A DNA stretch of 64,000 nucleotides from Aeropyrum sp. (GTDB taxonomy: Archaea; Thermoproteota; Thermoprotei_A; Sulfolobales; Acidilobaceae): NCBI GenBank assembly GCA_015521685.1, contig WANT01000041.1, positions 1-64,000 on the forward strand. Direction: 5' to 3'. Below, piece after piece: positions 40,959 through 49,471 of the stretch; the first letter of the stretch is position 1; every line of letters begins with the position of its first letter. A program made the translations under genes and the position numbers. The notes beneath the pieces are model-generated. The model had not been told where the DNA came from. It saw nothing but the letters and a program-made list of their open reading frames with translations, and made no database searches.

Positions 40959-42077
40959 GTGCACTTGTTCTCCGAGGTCCTTGGCAAGGCCAGCAAGCTC
41001 ATAGTAGATTACTGCCTAGACGTGCGTAGCAGGGACGACGTCGCCATATCCTTCGGCCTCCCAGCACTCCCATTCGCTAGGCGTCTTGCCATCGACATAG
41101 TTTCCAGGGGTGGCTATCCCATCCTAAACCTTAGGGACGAATATCTGGCTGAAGCCGTCTACAAGCTAGCTCCAGAGGACCTCCTGGACTACATCTCGCC
41201 AATAGACGTCTACATCAGCGAGAAGGTAGACGCCTCAGTCAGCATAATAAGCCCCCAGCACTACAAGCCCCTCGTCACGGTTGACCCAGAGAAGCTGGGC
41301 AGGAGGAGTAAGGCCGCTAGGAGGCTGACCGAGATTTTCATGAAGAGAGATGGCGAGGGCTCTCTCAGGTGGACGGTAACAGCATACCCCTCGCCGAGCC
41401 TAGCCCAGGAGGCGGGATTAGGCCCCTTAGAGTTTGAGGACTTCGTAGTTAAGGCGCTGAAGCTTCACAAGGACGACCCTATCTCAGCCTGGAGACAGCA
41501 GGCCGAGCGCCAGGAGGGAATTCGTGCTGTTCTTTCGAAGGCTTCGGAGCTGAGGGTGGTTGCCAAGGGCACAGATATAACATTCAAAGTCGATGGGAGG
41601 ACGTGGATTAGCGACGACGGTAAGAAGAACATGCCGGGCGGCGAGGTGTTTACAGCGCCCCACGAGGACGGTGTCGATGGTGTGGTCGAGTTCGATTTCC
41701 CAGCTGTCTGGAGAGGGATAGAGGTTGAGGGCGTCCGACTCGAGTTCAGGAGGGGAGAGGTCGTTAGGTCCTCGGCGTCCCGCGGGGAGGAGCACCTTAA
41801 GAGGCTTCTTGAGGTTGACGATGGTGCCCGGAGGCTTGGCGAGCTGGCGTTCGGCCTCAACTACGATATACAGCGTTACGTCAAGAACATTCTCTTCGAC
41901 GAGAAGATTGGTGGCACCATGCATATGGCTCTAGGCGCCGCCTACCCGAGTACTGGCGGCAAGAACGTTTCAGCAATACACTGGGACATGGTAAAGGACC
42001 TGAGGAGGGATGCCCAGGTCTATGCAGACGGCGACCTAATATTCGAGAACGGCAGGTTCCTGGTGGAGGTCCTATAA
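40959..42077 (+). CDS. M29-family (thermophilic) aminopeptidase
   Basis: 'DGRTWISDDGKKNMPGGEVFTAPHEDGVDGVVEFDFP', 'GTMHMALGAAYPSTGGKNVSAIHWDMVKDLR' M29 signatures. Confidence 0.92.
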   Translation: MHLFSEVLGKASKLIVDYCLDVRSRDDVAISFGLPALPFARRLAIDIVSRGGYPILNLRDEYLAEAVYKLAPEDLLDYISPIDVYISEKVDASVSIISPQHYKPLVTVDPEKLGRRSKAARRLTEIFMKRDGEGSLRWTVTAYPSPSLAQEAGLGPLEFEDFVVKALKLHKDDPISAWRQQAERQEGIRAVLSKASELRVVAKGTDITFKVDGRTWISDDGKKNMPGGEVFTAPHEDGVDGVVEFDFPAVWRGIEVEGVRLEFRRGEVVRSSASRGEEHLKRLLEVDDGARRLGELAFGLNYDIQRYVKNILFDEKIGGTMHMALGAAYPSTGGKNVSAIHWDMVKDLRRDAQVYADGDLIFENGRFLVEVL

Positions 42078-42131
42078 GGCTCAGAGCAAGACTGGTTTCT
42101 AGATCACCCCGCCTCCATAGCAAACACCTTA

Positions 42132-42157
42132 TTTCAAATCTATTTGTTAGATTTTGT
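42132..42157 (-). repeat. Solitary CRISPR-repeat-like element
   Basis: Minus strand acaaaatctaacaaatagatttgaaa vs gcagaatctatcttatagatttgaaa at 63975-64000: 21/26 identical including AATCT-N6-TAGATTTGAAA. Confidence 0.5.
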
Positions 42158-42178
42158 TTCATTAGCCGAGTCAGCAGG

Positions 42179-42475
42179 TCAAACTGGCTCCAAGTATATT
42201 CCTGCCCTGTATACTCCGTCTGTTATTGTAATGTGACGCTTGCCCCGGTACACTCTTAGCTTTTCCCGCTTGGCTTCTTCAACGACCCTCTCCACATCTA
42301 TACACCTTAGTTGTAGGTATGGTGGGTGGTAGTCTATCCTCAGCAGGTCTCCGGCCTCAACGGCCTCCCGGGTGCGCCTCACAGGCTCGCAAAGCTCTAG
42401 TAGGAATGCCATGTATTCCGGGACGGCTAGCCCTGGAACAAGCCGTATCATTTTCTGCGGGAGCCTTCGCTTCAC
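42179..42475 (-). CDS. Hypothetical 98-aa protein, coupled to upstream nucleotidyltransferase pseudogene
   Basis: GTG start at 42475 overlaps the ancestral TGA of the upstream reading frame (GTGA, 42472-42475). Confidence 0.6.
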   Translation of the reverse strand: MKRRLPQKMIRLVPGLAVPEYMAFLLELCEPVRRTREAVEAGDLLRIDYHPPYLQLRCIDVERVVEEAKREKLRVYRGKRHITITDGVYRAGIYLEPV

Positions 42476-43080
42476 TTCAGCCCAAGCCTCCTCAACACCC
42501 TCCTCAACTCCTTCTCAAGCCCAGCTCGCCGAGCCCGCTTGAACAGGTACTCCCTATCTAGTCAATACCATGTCTGGGCAAGTGTCTTCTTAACGTCGCC
42601 GATATCTTTCTTCTCGCTCGACATAAGCTTTAGTACCACTATATCTTACTATGTTACTATGGAAGGCAGCAAGATGTTTTCCATTATCACTCTCCCTCTT
42701 TCTACAAACTCTTCATCTAGTATTAGTGGAGCGTAGTTGATATCTATCCGGATTCCGCCCTCTACGAGAAAACCCCACTTCCTCCACTGAACCTTGAAGC
42801 CTCGAGAGCGTAGCAGCCTTGTTATGTCGTCCCGTAGCTCTGGCGTAAACGGCTTATCAATGGCTATATCCCAGTCCCTCGTCTCCCTACCCAAATCCAC
42901 CCCATGAACTATGACGCTCCGAGCATCAATAATGAAGACTCTAAGTCCTAGCCCGGCTAGAATCCTCGACAAAAGTAGTAGGGTTGGAGGGATACCGCTA
43001 GTCTCCCTATCCCTAGTACTGTCTTCAGAGGACTCTTGAGCCATAGCCACCGCCACATACTCTCGCTGTATTCTCGCCAA
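42472..43080 (-). pseudogene. Nucleotidyltransferase (AbiEii/DUF6036-like) interrupted by three in-frame stops
   Basis: ORF 42649..43080 (RDWDIAIDKPFTPELRDD... GIRIDINYAPLILDEEFVERGRVIMENILLPSIVT) continues in the same frame after TAG TAA (42651-42646) as DIVVLKLMSSEKKDIGDVKKTLAQTWY, then TGA (42564-42562), then LDREYLFKRARRAGLEKELRRVLRRLGLK and a terminal TGA. Confidence 0.8.
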
Positions 43081-43224
43081 TAGTAGTCCTCTATTTACTT
43101 TGATTTCTCATCATTACCTTGTACTTCGCGCTGAGGTATCCCCTTCAGGTACGGCTTATTCCTCTAGCAAGCACCGTGCCCCAAGTCAGCCGAAATCCCC
43201 TCGCAGCCCCTCAGGCTAGAGCGC

Positions 43225-44253
43225 CTATCCCCTGTACTCAGACCTTTTCCTTACCATTGAAATATCTATGGCGGCCTCTAGAATGTCTAGAGAATATCCT
43301 ACTATCCTCCTGAGGCTATCTATTATTAAGAATTTTAGCGGGCTTTCACCCCTGCCAAGGGCCTTGGTGGCCTCGGACTCTAGCATGGTTCTGTACCCTC
43401 CTATCCTAGGGGCTATTAGGGAGGCTCTAGACTGGTCTGCCTTGAGCAGCGCATCCACGCTCTCGGAGTATGCTCCCGACACCTCGCGGATTAGCGGCGA
43501 TAGGGTTGAGGCCTCCTCCAGAGCTGCATCCCACCCTCCAAGAATCCTTTGGGACATTATGGTAGCGTGGTCGGCTACCCTCTCCATGCTCTTGATAGCT
43601 AGGAATAGGTGGACAACCTCGGCTGTTGTTGAGACTCCCAGCTTTCCGGGCTCTAGCATGCCGTTCATGGCCATAGTGATCTGCCTCGCCATGTACAAGT
43701 ATAGCTTGTCTACCAGCTGGTCCCTCTCGACAACCAGCTCCAGCACGCTTGGGTCCCTTTCTCCGACACCCCTAGCCACGTCCTCCAACATCTCTCCGCT
43801 GATTCTTGCCACCCTGCTGAGGGCCTTCCTGAACTCCATACTCCTATGGTCGACCACAGATACGAATACCATGTATCCGGGGCCCTCCTCCAACACGTTG
43901 AATCCTAGTATGCTGAATTCTATGATCTTCCTTACGCTGGCAGCCTTGTCGATATCGCTCTCCCTGTAGAGCACCTTGACCTCATCATAACCCGCTATGT
44001 AGGATGCTACTATGAGCTTTATCGCTGTTGACACGTCGAGCTCGAGCCCCCTGAAGTCCAGCACGCTACGCGCGCCCTGCCTCCTAGCCCCTCCAACTCC
44101 GACCGGCACTATCCTGAGCGAGCCGTCGTGGGAGCGCTCTATTAGGACCTCGCTTCCCCTGGTTAGCCCTAGAGCCTCAACCCACTCCTTTGGTAGGCTC
44201 ACGATGTAGGTGGACCTTCCTGTGAGCTGTATCCTTCTCCGCACGCCAGGCAA
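43225..44253 (-). CDS. PhoU domain protein with N-terminal AbrB/SpoVT-like DNA-binding domain
   Basis: 'RIQLTGRSTYIVSLPKEWVEALGLTRGSEVLIE' AbrB-like, followed by helical PhoU-like repeats. Confidence 0.9.
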   Translation of the reverse strand: MPGVRRRIQLTGRSTYIVSLPKEWVEALGLTRGSEVLIERSHDGSLRIVPVGVGGARRQGARSVLDFRGLELDVSTAIKLIVASYIAGYDEVKVLYRESDIDKAASVRKIIEFSILGFNVLEEGPGYMVFVSVVDHRSMEFRKALSRVARISGEMLEDVARGVGERDPSVLELVVERDQLVDKLYLYMARQITMAMNGMLEPGKLGVSTTAEVVHLFLAIKSMERVADHATIMSQRILGGWDAALEEASTLSPLIREVSGAYSESVDALLKADQSRASLIAPRIGGYRTMLESEATKALGRGESPLKFLIIDSLRRIVGYSLDILEAAIDISMVRKRSEYRG

Positions 44254-44392
44254 TACCCGACACTTCCACCAAGAGCTATATGGTCGTTGGGGCTTAGAAG
44301 TTCTAACACTAGCTAGATCTAGGCTTTGCTGGCCGCCGGGCTCTACTTAGGGGATGCATTCTATTTTACTCCTCGTTCCGCGAGTCTAGGTT

Positions 44393-44827
44393 TTGGGTGT
44401 GTTGGCTGTGAGTGTGAACTACGCCACCCTAGGCGACCTCAAGAAGGGGAGCTATATAGTTATAGATGGCGAGCCGTGCAGGATAGTCGAGATGAGTAGA
44501 GCTAAGACTGGGAAGCACGGCAGCGCTAAGGCCCATGTAGTAGCGATATGCATATTCTCCGGCCAGAAGAAGAGTCTAGTAGCTCCAGTGGACACCAGAG
44601 TCCAGACCCCGGTGATAGAGAAGCGGCTGGGCCAGGTCCTCGCAGACATGGGTGACATGATCCAGCTGATGGACCTCGAGACATACGATACCTTCGAGGT
44701 CGAGAAGCCTGGGGGTAGTGACGAGGAGGACCAGCTAGCGGCTAAGCTCCAGCCAGGTGTGACAGTAGAGTACTGGCTGATAATGGGCAAGCCGAAGATA
44801 ATCAGGATCAGGAGTGGCTCTGGCTAG
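44393..44827 (+). CDS. eif5A: Translation initiation factor 5A
   Basis: '[45 protein letters not shown]' with hypusination site K; start probably 44402-44408. Confidence 0.97.
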   Translation: MGVLAVSVNYATLGDLKKGSYIVIDGEPCRIVEMSRAKTGKHGSAKAHVVAICIFSGQKKSLVAPVDTRVQTPVIEKRLGQVLADMGDMIQLMDLETYDTFEVEKPGGSDEEDQLAAKLQPGVTVEYWLIMGKPKIIRIRSGSG

Positions 44828-45800
44828 CCCGCAGCAGACCCATCTCCGCGGCTAAGGCCCTAATCCTTCTCCTAACCTCCATCCCCATAGGCCTGCCTAG
44901 AGCTCTCCTGGTTATCCTGCAGAAGCTGCACTCGCCTCCCGAGGATATTAGCCCGCAGCTTGGGCAGCGGGACACCTCGCCCCTGGGCCTAGGATAGTCG
45001 CCTATCCTTTTGGCGAGCCTTGTGACCATCTGCATCTTGATACCTGGGCTCTTGTCCTCTAGCCTGTTGACAGCCTCCTTCAACTCCACCTCCAGCTGCC
45101 TCCTGTCTACGAAGGGGCACTCCTCATGAAGGAATGGGAGACCTGAGAGTAGGCTGTACAAGAAGCTCTCCTTCTCATACACCAGGTAGAGGGGTCTTAT
45201 TCTTCCTACCGCCACACCCTCGACGGTATCCGTCTTAGCGCCTAGCTTTGATATAGCCTCTAGGTCCTGGCTCAGGAAGGACTTCATATTGTATACGGCT
45301 ATGTCGTCAGCGTTGTGTCCAAGCGCCACTGCGTCAGCACCGAGCTCGACTGCTGCAGCATTTATCACGTACCTCTTCACAGAGCCGCACACGCTGCAGT
45401 AGGGTCTCCTCGAGGTCTTGGCCAGCTCTGGTATGCCCATTCCCAGGACCTCCCTAAGGTCTAGGGCGAGGAGGGGGACGCCCAGCTTCGCAGCTAGCTC
45501 CTCAGCGGCTCTCCTACTCTTCTCAGAGTAATCATAGATACCCAGATGTATGTAGAAGCCTATGAGCTCGAAGCCCAGGCGCCCGCTTAGCCTGGATAGC
45601 GTGGCTAGGAGGGTCGAGCTGTCCTTCCCCCCGGAGACAGCTGCTAGAACCCTCTGCCCCCGCCCCACCATGCCATACCTTCTAATAGCCCTCTCAACCT
45701 TAGCCTCAACATACTCTAGATAATGCTGCCTACACAGATACCTCCTCTGAACTCTAACGTAGGCCACTGCAGGAGCCTGGCACACGCTGCACTTAGCCAC
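44808..45800 (-). CDS. tRNA 2-thiouridine synthetase (TtuA/Ncs6-like PP-loop ATPase)
   Basis: N-terminal zinc finger C-x2-C...CRQH, PP-loop SGGKDSS, '[11 protein letters not shown]', C-terminal CPSCG..CSFC. Confidence 0.93.
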   Translation of the reverse strand: MAKCSVCQAPAVAYVRVQRRYLCRQHYLEYVEAKVERAIRRYGMVGRGQRVLAAVSGGKDSSTLLATLSRLSGRLGFELIGFYIHLGIYDYSEKSRRAAEELAAKLGVPLLALDLREVLGMGIPELAKTSRRPYCSVCGSVKRYVINAAAVELGADAVALGHNADDIAVYNMKSFLSQDLEAISKLGAKTDTVEGVAVGRIRPLYLVYEKESFLYSLLSGLPFLHEECPFVDRRQLEVELKEAVNRLEDKSPGIKMQMVTRLAKRIGDYPRPRGEVSRCPSCGLISSGGECSFCRITRRALGRPMGMEVRRRIRALAAEMGLLRASQSHS

Positions 45801-46005
45801 CTGAAAGCACCCTCACAACCTCAACCCTATCTCCAGGCCTCACCCTATCTTCCGGTAGCAGCGGGGCTCCATCTCTAAGCACTACAGCCATCTCCTCGTT
45901 CATACCCAGCTCCTCCAATAGCCTTCTAGCAGTAACGCCCCCACCCACCTCAACATCTAGCTCCCTCCCTTCAGGCACAAGCCTGACCCTAGCCCTACCC
46001 TCCAT
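45793..46005 (-). CDS. Ubiquitin-like sulfur carrier (MoaD/ThiS/SAMP/TtuB-like)
   Basis: 70-aa beta-grasp-like ORF ending in ...VLSGG; 8-bp overlap with the TtuA-like gene. Confidence 0.85.
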   Translation of the reverse strand: MEGRARVRLVPEGRELDVEVGGGVTARRLLEELGMNEEMAVVLRDGAPLLPEDRVRPGDRVEVVRVLSGG

Positions 46006-46132
46006 ATCTGGCGCGCCCCAACGATGATCTAATTAACGCGGTTTATGGCTTATAGCGTTCAGTATTGTAATTTATAAGTCTGGCTATAGCCACGGGGCTC
46101 CAAGCTAGAAACTTCGGAGGTAACTCAGAGGC

Positions 46133-47341
46133 TTGCACTTGACTAGAGATGAGGAGAGGGTACTCGAGGGGGAGGAGGGCTGGGCCAAGGCTAAGGCCCT
46201 AGAGGTGATTGTCAAAGTCGGCGAGGCCCTCGGAGCCGAGAGGCTCATACCGATAAGGCACGCCCACATATCTGGAGCCAGCTATATGACCATAGGAGAT
46301 GCCGGGCTCAAGTTCCTTAAGAGGCTCGCCGAGGGCGGGGTGAGATTCAGCGTGACTGCGACGGTAAACCCTGTCAGCTATGATGTAGAAGAGCCCTACT
46401 CCCTGCCAAGGACCAGGATCGACAGCAGGGTAGTAGCGGCTCAGACAGAGATATTGAGGGCGCTAGAGAGAATGGGAGCCATCCTAACGCTGACATGCAC
46501 ACCCTACTACACAGAGATACCCAAGTCTCTCGGGCTAGGCCGGGGCAGCCACGTCGCCTGGGGAGAGTCTAGTGCAGTCGCCTATGGGAACAGCGTTTTG
46601 GGTATATGGAGCAACCGCGAGGGCGGCCCTCTAGCCCTGATGGCTGGGATAGTAGGCAAGACGTACTTTTACGGGGTTCACGACCCGCTCTGGAGGAAGC
46701 CGCGAATAGCGTACAGGATACTCACAAACCGCGCCCTCGACGAGGCTGAAGCCGGGGTTCTGGGAGAGCTGGTGGTAGGCATGCACCGCAGTGAGCACCC
46801 ACCCCTTGTTGACGCTCCTTTCATGGGTGACGCCTCGCTTAAGGAGTTCTCCGCAGCCATAGGCTCTGCGGGCAGCCTCCCCATGGCGTACATCCCGGGC
46901 ATCACGCCTGAGGACCCTGACGGGATGCTGGAGGAGGAGGTGGAGGTTGAGTACCGCGAAATAGCCAGGAGGATGGAGGAGCTTCAGCCGCCGGGCAGGC
47001 CTGACATAATCTACGTAGGTTGTCCTCACTCCAGCATTGAGGAGCTTAGGAGGCTATACCGGGCTCTCTCCAAGCTGGGGAGAAAGCCTTCAGCCGATAT
47101 AGTCGTCTCTCTATCTCGAAGCCTCTTTGCGAGAGCCCTCAAGGAGGGGCTTGTCGAGAGGCTTAAGGGATTCGGAGCATCGTTCGTCAGGGACTCCTGC
47201 CTTATAGTGAGCCCCTTCAGCAAGCACAACCGAGGCGTTGTGGTAGCTACCAACAGCTACAAGGCCTACTTCTACCTATCTAGGAAGGGAGTTAGGGTGG
47301 GTATAGCTAGGGTCGAGGACCTGCCTCTCCTGGCACTGTAG
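46133..47341 (+). CDS. Aconitase X catalytic (large) subunit; candidate phosphomevalonate dehydratase large subunit
   Basis: AcnX/DUF521 sequence: 'LIPIRHAHISGASYMTIGDAGLKFLKRLAEGGVRFSVTATVNP', 'LTLTCTPYYTEIPKSLGLGRGSHVAWGESSAVAYGNSVLGIWSNREGGPLALMAGIVGKTYFYG'. Confidence 0.95.
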   Translation: MHLTRDEERVLEGEEGWAKAKALEVIVKVGEALGAERLIPIRHAHISGASYMTIGDAGLKFLKRLAEGGVRFSVTATVNPVSYDVEEPYSLPRTRIDSRVVAAQTEILRALERMGAILTLTCTPYYTEIPKSLGLGRGSHVAWGESSAVAYGNSVLGIWSNREGGPLALMAGIVGKTYFYGVHDPLWRKPRIAYRILTNRALDEAEAGVLGELVVGMHRSEHPPLVDAPFMGDASLKEFSAAIGSAGSLPMAYIPGITPEDPDGMLEEEVEVEYREIARRMEELQPPGRPDIIYVGCPHSSIEELRRLYRALSKLGRKPSADIVVSLSRSLFARALKEGLVERLKGFGASFVRDSCLIVSPFSKHNRGVVVATNSYKAYFYLSRKGVRVGIARVEDLPLLAL

Positions 47342-47367
47342 CAGGATCTGGGGAGGTGCGCTAAGAG

Positions 47368-47763
47368 GTGGCCAGAGTCTACATTTCAAGGCCCTTAGTT
47401 AGGGCTAGCGGGGAGGTGGAGGGCGAGCTAGTAGTCTTCGACTCGCTGAGCTTCTACGGCGAGGTTGACGCTGAAAGGGGGGTGGCCCGCGGTGATGTAA
47501 GCATAGCTGGCAGAGTGGTGGCTATACGCAGGAGCAGGGGCAGCACAGTTGGGAGCTACGTTATTTTCGCTTTGAAGGAGAATGGTGTCGCGCCCAAGGC
47601 GATACTGATGGAGAAGGCTGAGCCTATAGTGATCACGGGGTGCGTACTAGCCAGCATACCCCTATACGACGGTCTGCCCGGCGAGTTCTTCGACCCTACT
47701 CTTCAAGGTGCTAGGGTGAGGATCAGCCCTGACGGGAGGATCGAGGTCCTCGACAGCAATTAG
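47368..47763 (+). CDS. Aconitase X swivel (DUF126) subunit; candidate phosphomevalonate dehydratase small subunit
   Basis: 'GEVDAERGVARGDVSIAGRVVAIRRSRGSTVGSYVIFALKENGVAPKAILMEKAEPIVITGCVLASIPLYDG' DUF126 signature. Confidence 0.95.
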   Translation: MARVYISRPLVRASGEVEGELVVFDSLSFYGEVDAERGVARGDVSIAGRVVAIRRSRGSTVGSYVIFALKENGVAPKAILMEKAEPIVITGCVLASIPLYDGLPGEFFDPTLQGARVRISPDGRIEVLDSN

Positions 47764-48395
47764 GCCCTAGCCTCTGCCTGCCAACGCCCCAGTATCTCGT
47801 CTAGCACCGACCTGACCTCCCCCGCGACATCCTCTATACTTCTCTCGACACCCCCCCTTACTCCCTCGACTATGTAGACCTTAACGCCGCGACTCCTAGC
47901 CCTCTCGAGGACCTCCCTGAAGCTCTCCCTGACTCTTGCCAGGAACCCAGGGTCCTCTAAGGCCTCTGTCGACCCCCTGCTCGAGATCCTGGATAGAGCT
48001 ACGCCGACAGGCACGTCGATATATATTATGGCGTCCGCCTCGGGCGCCTTGGAGTTTAAAGACTCAACCCAGTCTAGCCCGGAAGCGACGCCCTGATACG
48101 CCAGGCTGCTATACTTGTACCTGTCAAAGACCAGCACCTCAGCACCTCCACACGCCTCCCTCACCCCGAATCTAAGACCCCATAGCCTGTCCGCAGCGAA
48201 CAGCAGCGCGAGTACATCGCTGTCAGGCTCCCTCCCGGCCAGGAACTCCCTGATAAGCCTACCTACAGGGCCCCTGGTGGGCTCCTTCCACAAACAAGCC
48301 TTAACCCCCCTACTAGAAAGGTAGTCCACCGCGAGCCTGGTGTGCGTAGTAAGCCCCGAGCCGTCTATCCCCTCGAAAGCTATAATCTTCAACAA
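47760..48395 (-). CDS. tmk: Thymidylate kinase
   Basis: 'KIIAFEGIDGSGLTTHT', 'VLVFDRYKYSSLAYQG' Tmk motifs. Confidence 0.93.
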   Translation of the reverse strand: MLKIIAFEGIDGSGLTTHTRLAVDYLSSRGVKACLWKEPTRGPVGRLIREFLAGREPDSDVLALLFAADRLWGLRFGVREACGGAEVLVFDRYKYSSLAYQGVASGLDWVESLNSKAPEADAIIYIDVPVGVALSRISSRGSTEALEDPGFLARVRESFREVLERARSRGVKVYIVEGVRGGVERSIEDVAGEVRSVLDEILGRWQAEARA

Positions 48396-48411
48396 AACAC
48401 CCTACCCCCTG

Positions 48412-49368
48412 TTAAAACTCTGGCACGCCTCTCGGCCTCCTTACCGCAACAGCGTATGCCCCGTATAGGCCCTCATCCTCTCCAAATGACGCCGGCTCTA
48501 TTCTAGGCTCTAGGCCGAAGGGCGCGTAAGCCTGGAGGTAGCGCTTCATAGGATGCGCCAGCAGGTCCATATTCTTGAGGAACACTGGCCCCCCAACGAG
48601 AACCACGTCGGGGTCGTATGCCGCCTTAACGGACGCCAAGCCAGCGGCGGTAACCCTAGCTATATAATCGACGACTAGCAGCGCAAACTCGTCGCCCTCC
48701 CTAGCCCTCTCGAAGACTCTCCCAGCGTCTGGCAGCCCGGCCTCCAGATCTTCTATAAGCCCGGTCCTGCCCCCCCTCCAAGTCGATGCCAGTATCTTCG
48801 CAGTCCTGGGTATCCACCTACCGCTAGCTATGGCCTCCCAATGGCCCAGCCCGCCGCACCCACACCTAGCCTCCCAGCCAGTATCAACCACTATGTGGCC
48901 CACCTCGTGGGCGTTCCCCCTACTACCCACTACCAGCTCTCCTCCAACAACGAAACCTCCCCCCACTCCAGTGCTCAACGTTACGAAACCCAGGTCCTTG
49001 ATCCCCCTATGCCTGCCCATCAAGTATTCGCCCCAAGCCGAGGCTAGAGCATCGTTCAATATAGCCACTCTTGAGTCCGGCATCAGTTCTTTTAGTATCT
49101 TTGAAAGCCTCACAACCCTACCACTTATGTTAGGACTCGCAATTATGTATCCACGAGAGAGGTCGAGAGGGCCTATAGAAGCTACCCCTACCCTGCCGGA
49201 AAACCCGCTGCTCAAACCCAGAGACTCCATGAGATTCGCAACAGCCTCTCTAATCCCCTCCTCGCTACCTGGATTAGGCTTCCACGACTTGGCCTTGATC
49301 CGCCCATCTTGAAAAAGTGCCAGCCTGACCTTCGAGGCCCCGATGTCTATAGCCAGGGTAAGCGCCAA
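48412..49368 (-). CDS. ROK family sugar kinase (ATP-dependent hexokinase/glucokinase-like)
   Basis: 'TLAIDIGASKVRLALF', 'STGVGGGFVVGGELVVGSRGNAHEVGHIVVDTGWEARCGCGGLGHWEAIASG' ROK signature. Confidence 0.93.
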   Translation of the reverse strand: MALTLAIDIGASKVRLALFQDGRIKAKSWKPNPGSEEGIREAVANLMESLGLSSGFSGRVGVASIGPLDLSRGYIIASPNISGRVVRLSKILKELMPDSRVAILNDALASAWGEYLMGRHRGIKDLGFVTLSTGVGGGFVVGGELVVGSRGNAHEVGHIVVDTGWEARCGCGGLGHWEAIASGRWIPRTAKILASTWRGGRTGLIEDLEAGLPDAGRVFERAREGDEFALLVVDYIARVTAAGLASVKAAYDPDVVLVGGPVFLKNMDLLAHPMKRYLQAYAPFGLEPRIEPASFGEDEGLYGAYAVAVRRPRGVPEF

Positions 49369-49471
49369 AACCCTAACCCGATCCAGAGACTAGTTCCACA
49401 ACCACTATTTTAACCCAGAACTCACCCCCCTCCCGCCCTCATAGTATGTAGGCTATGTATGGAGGTGGGCG

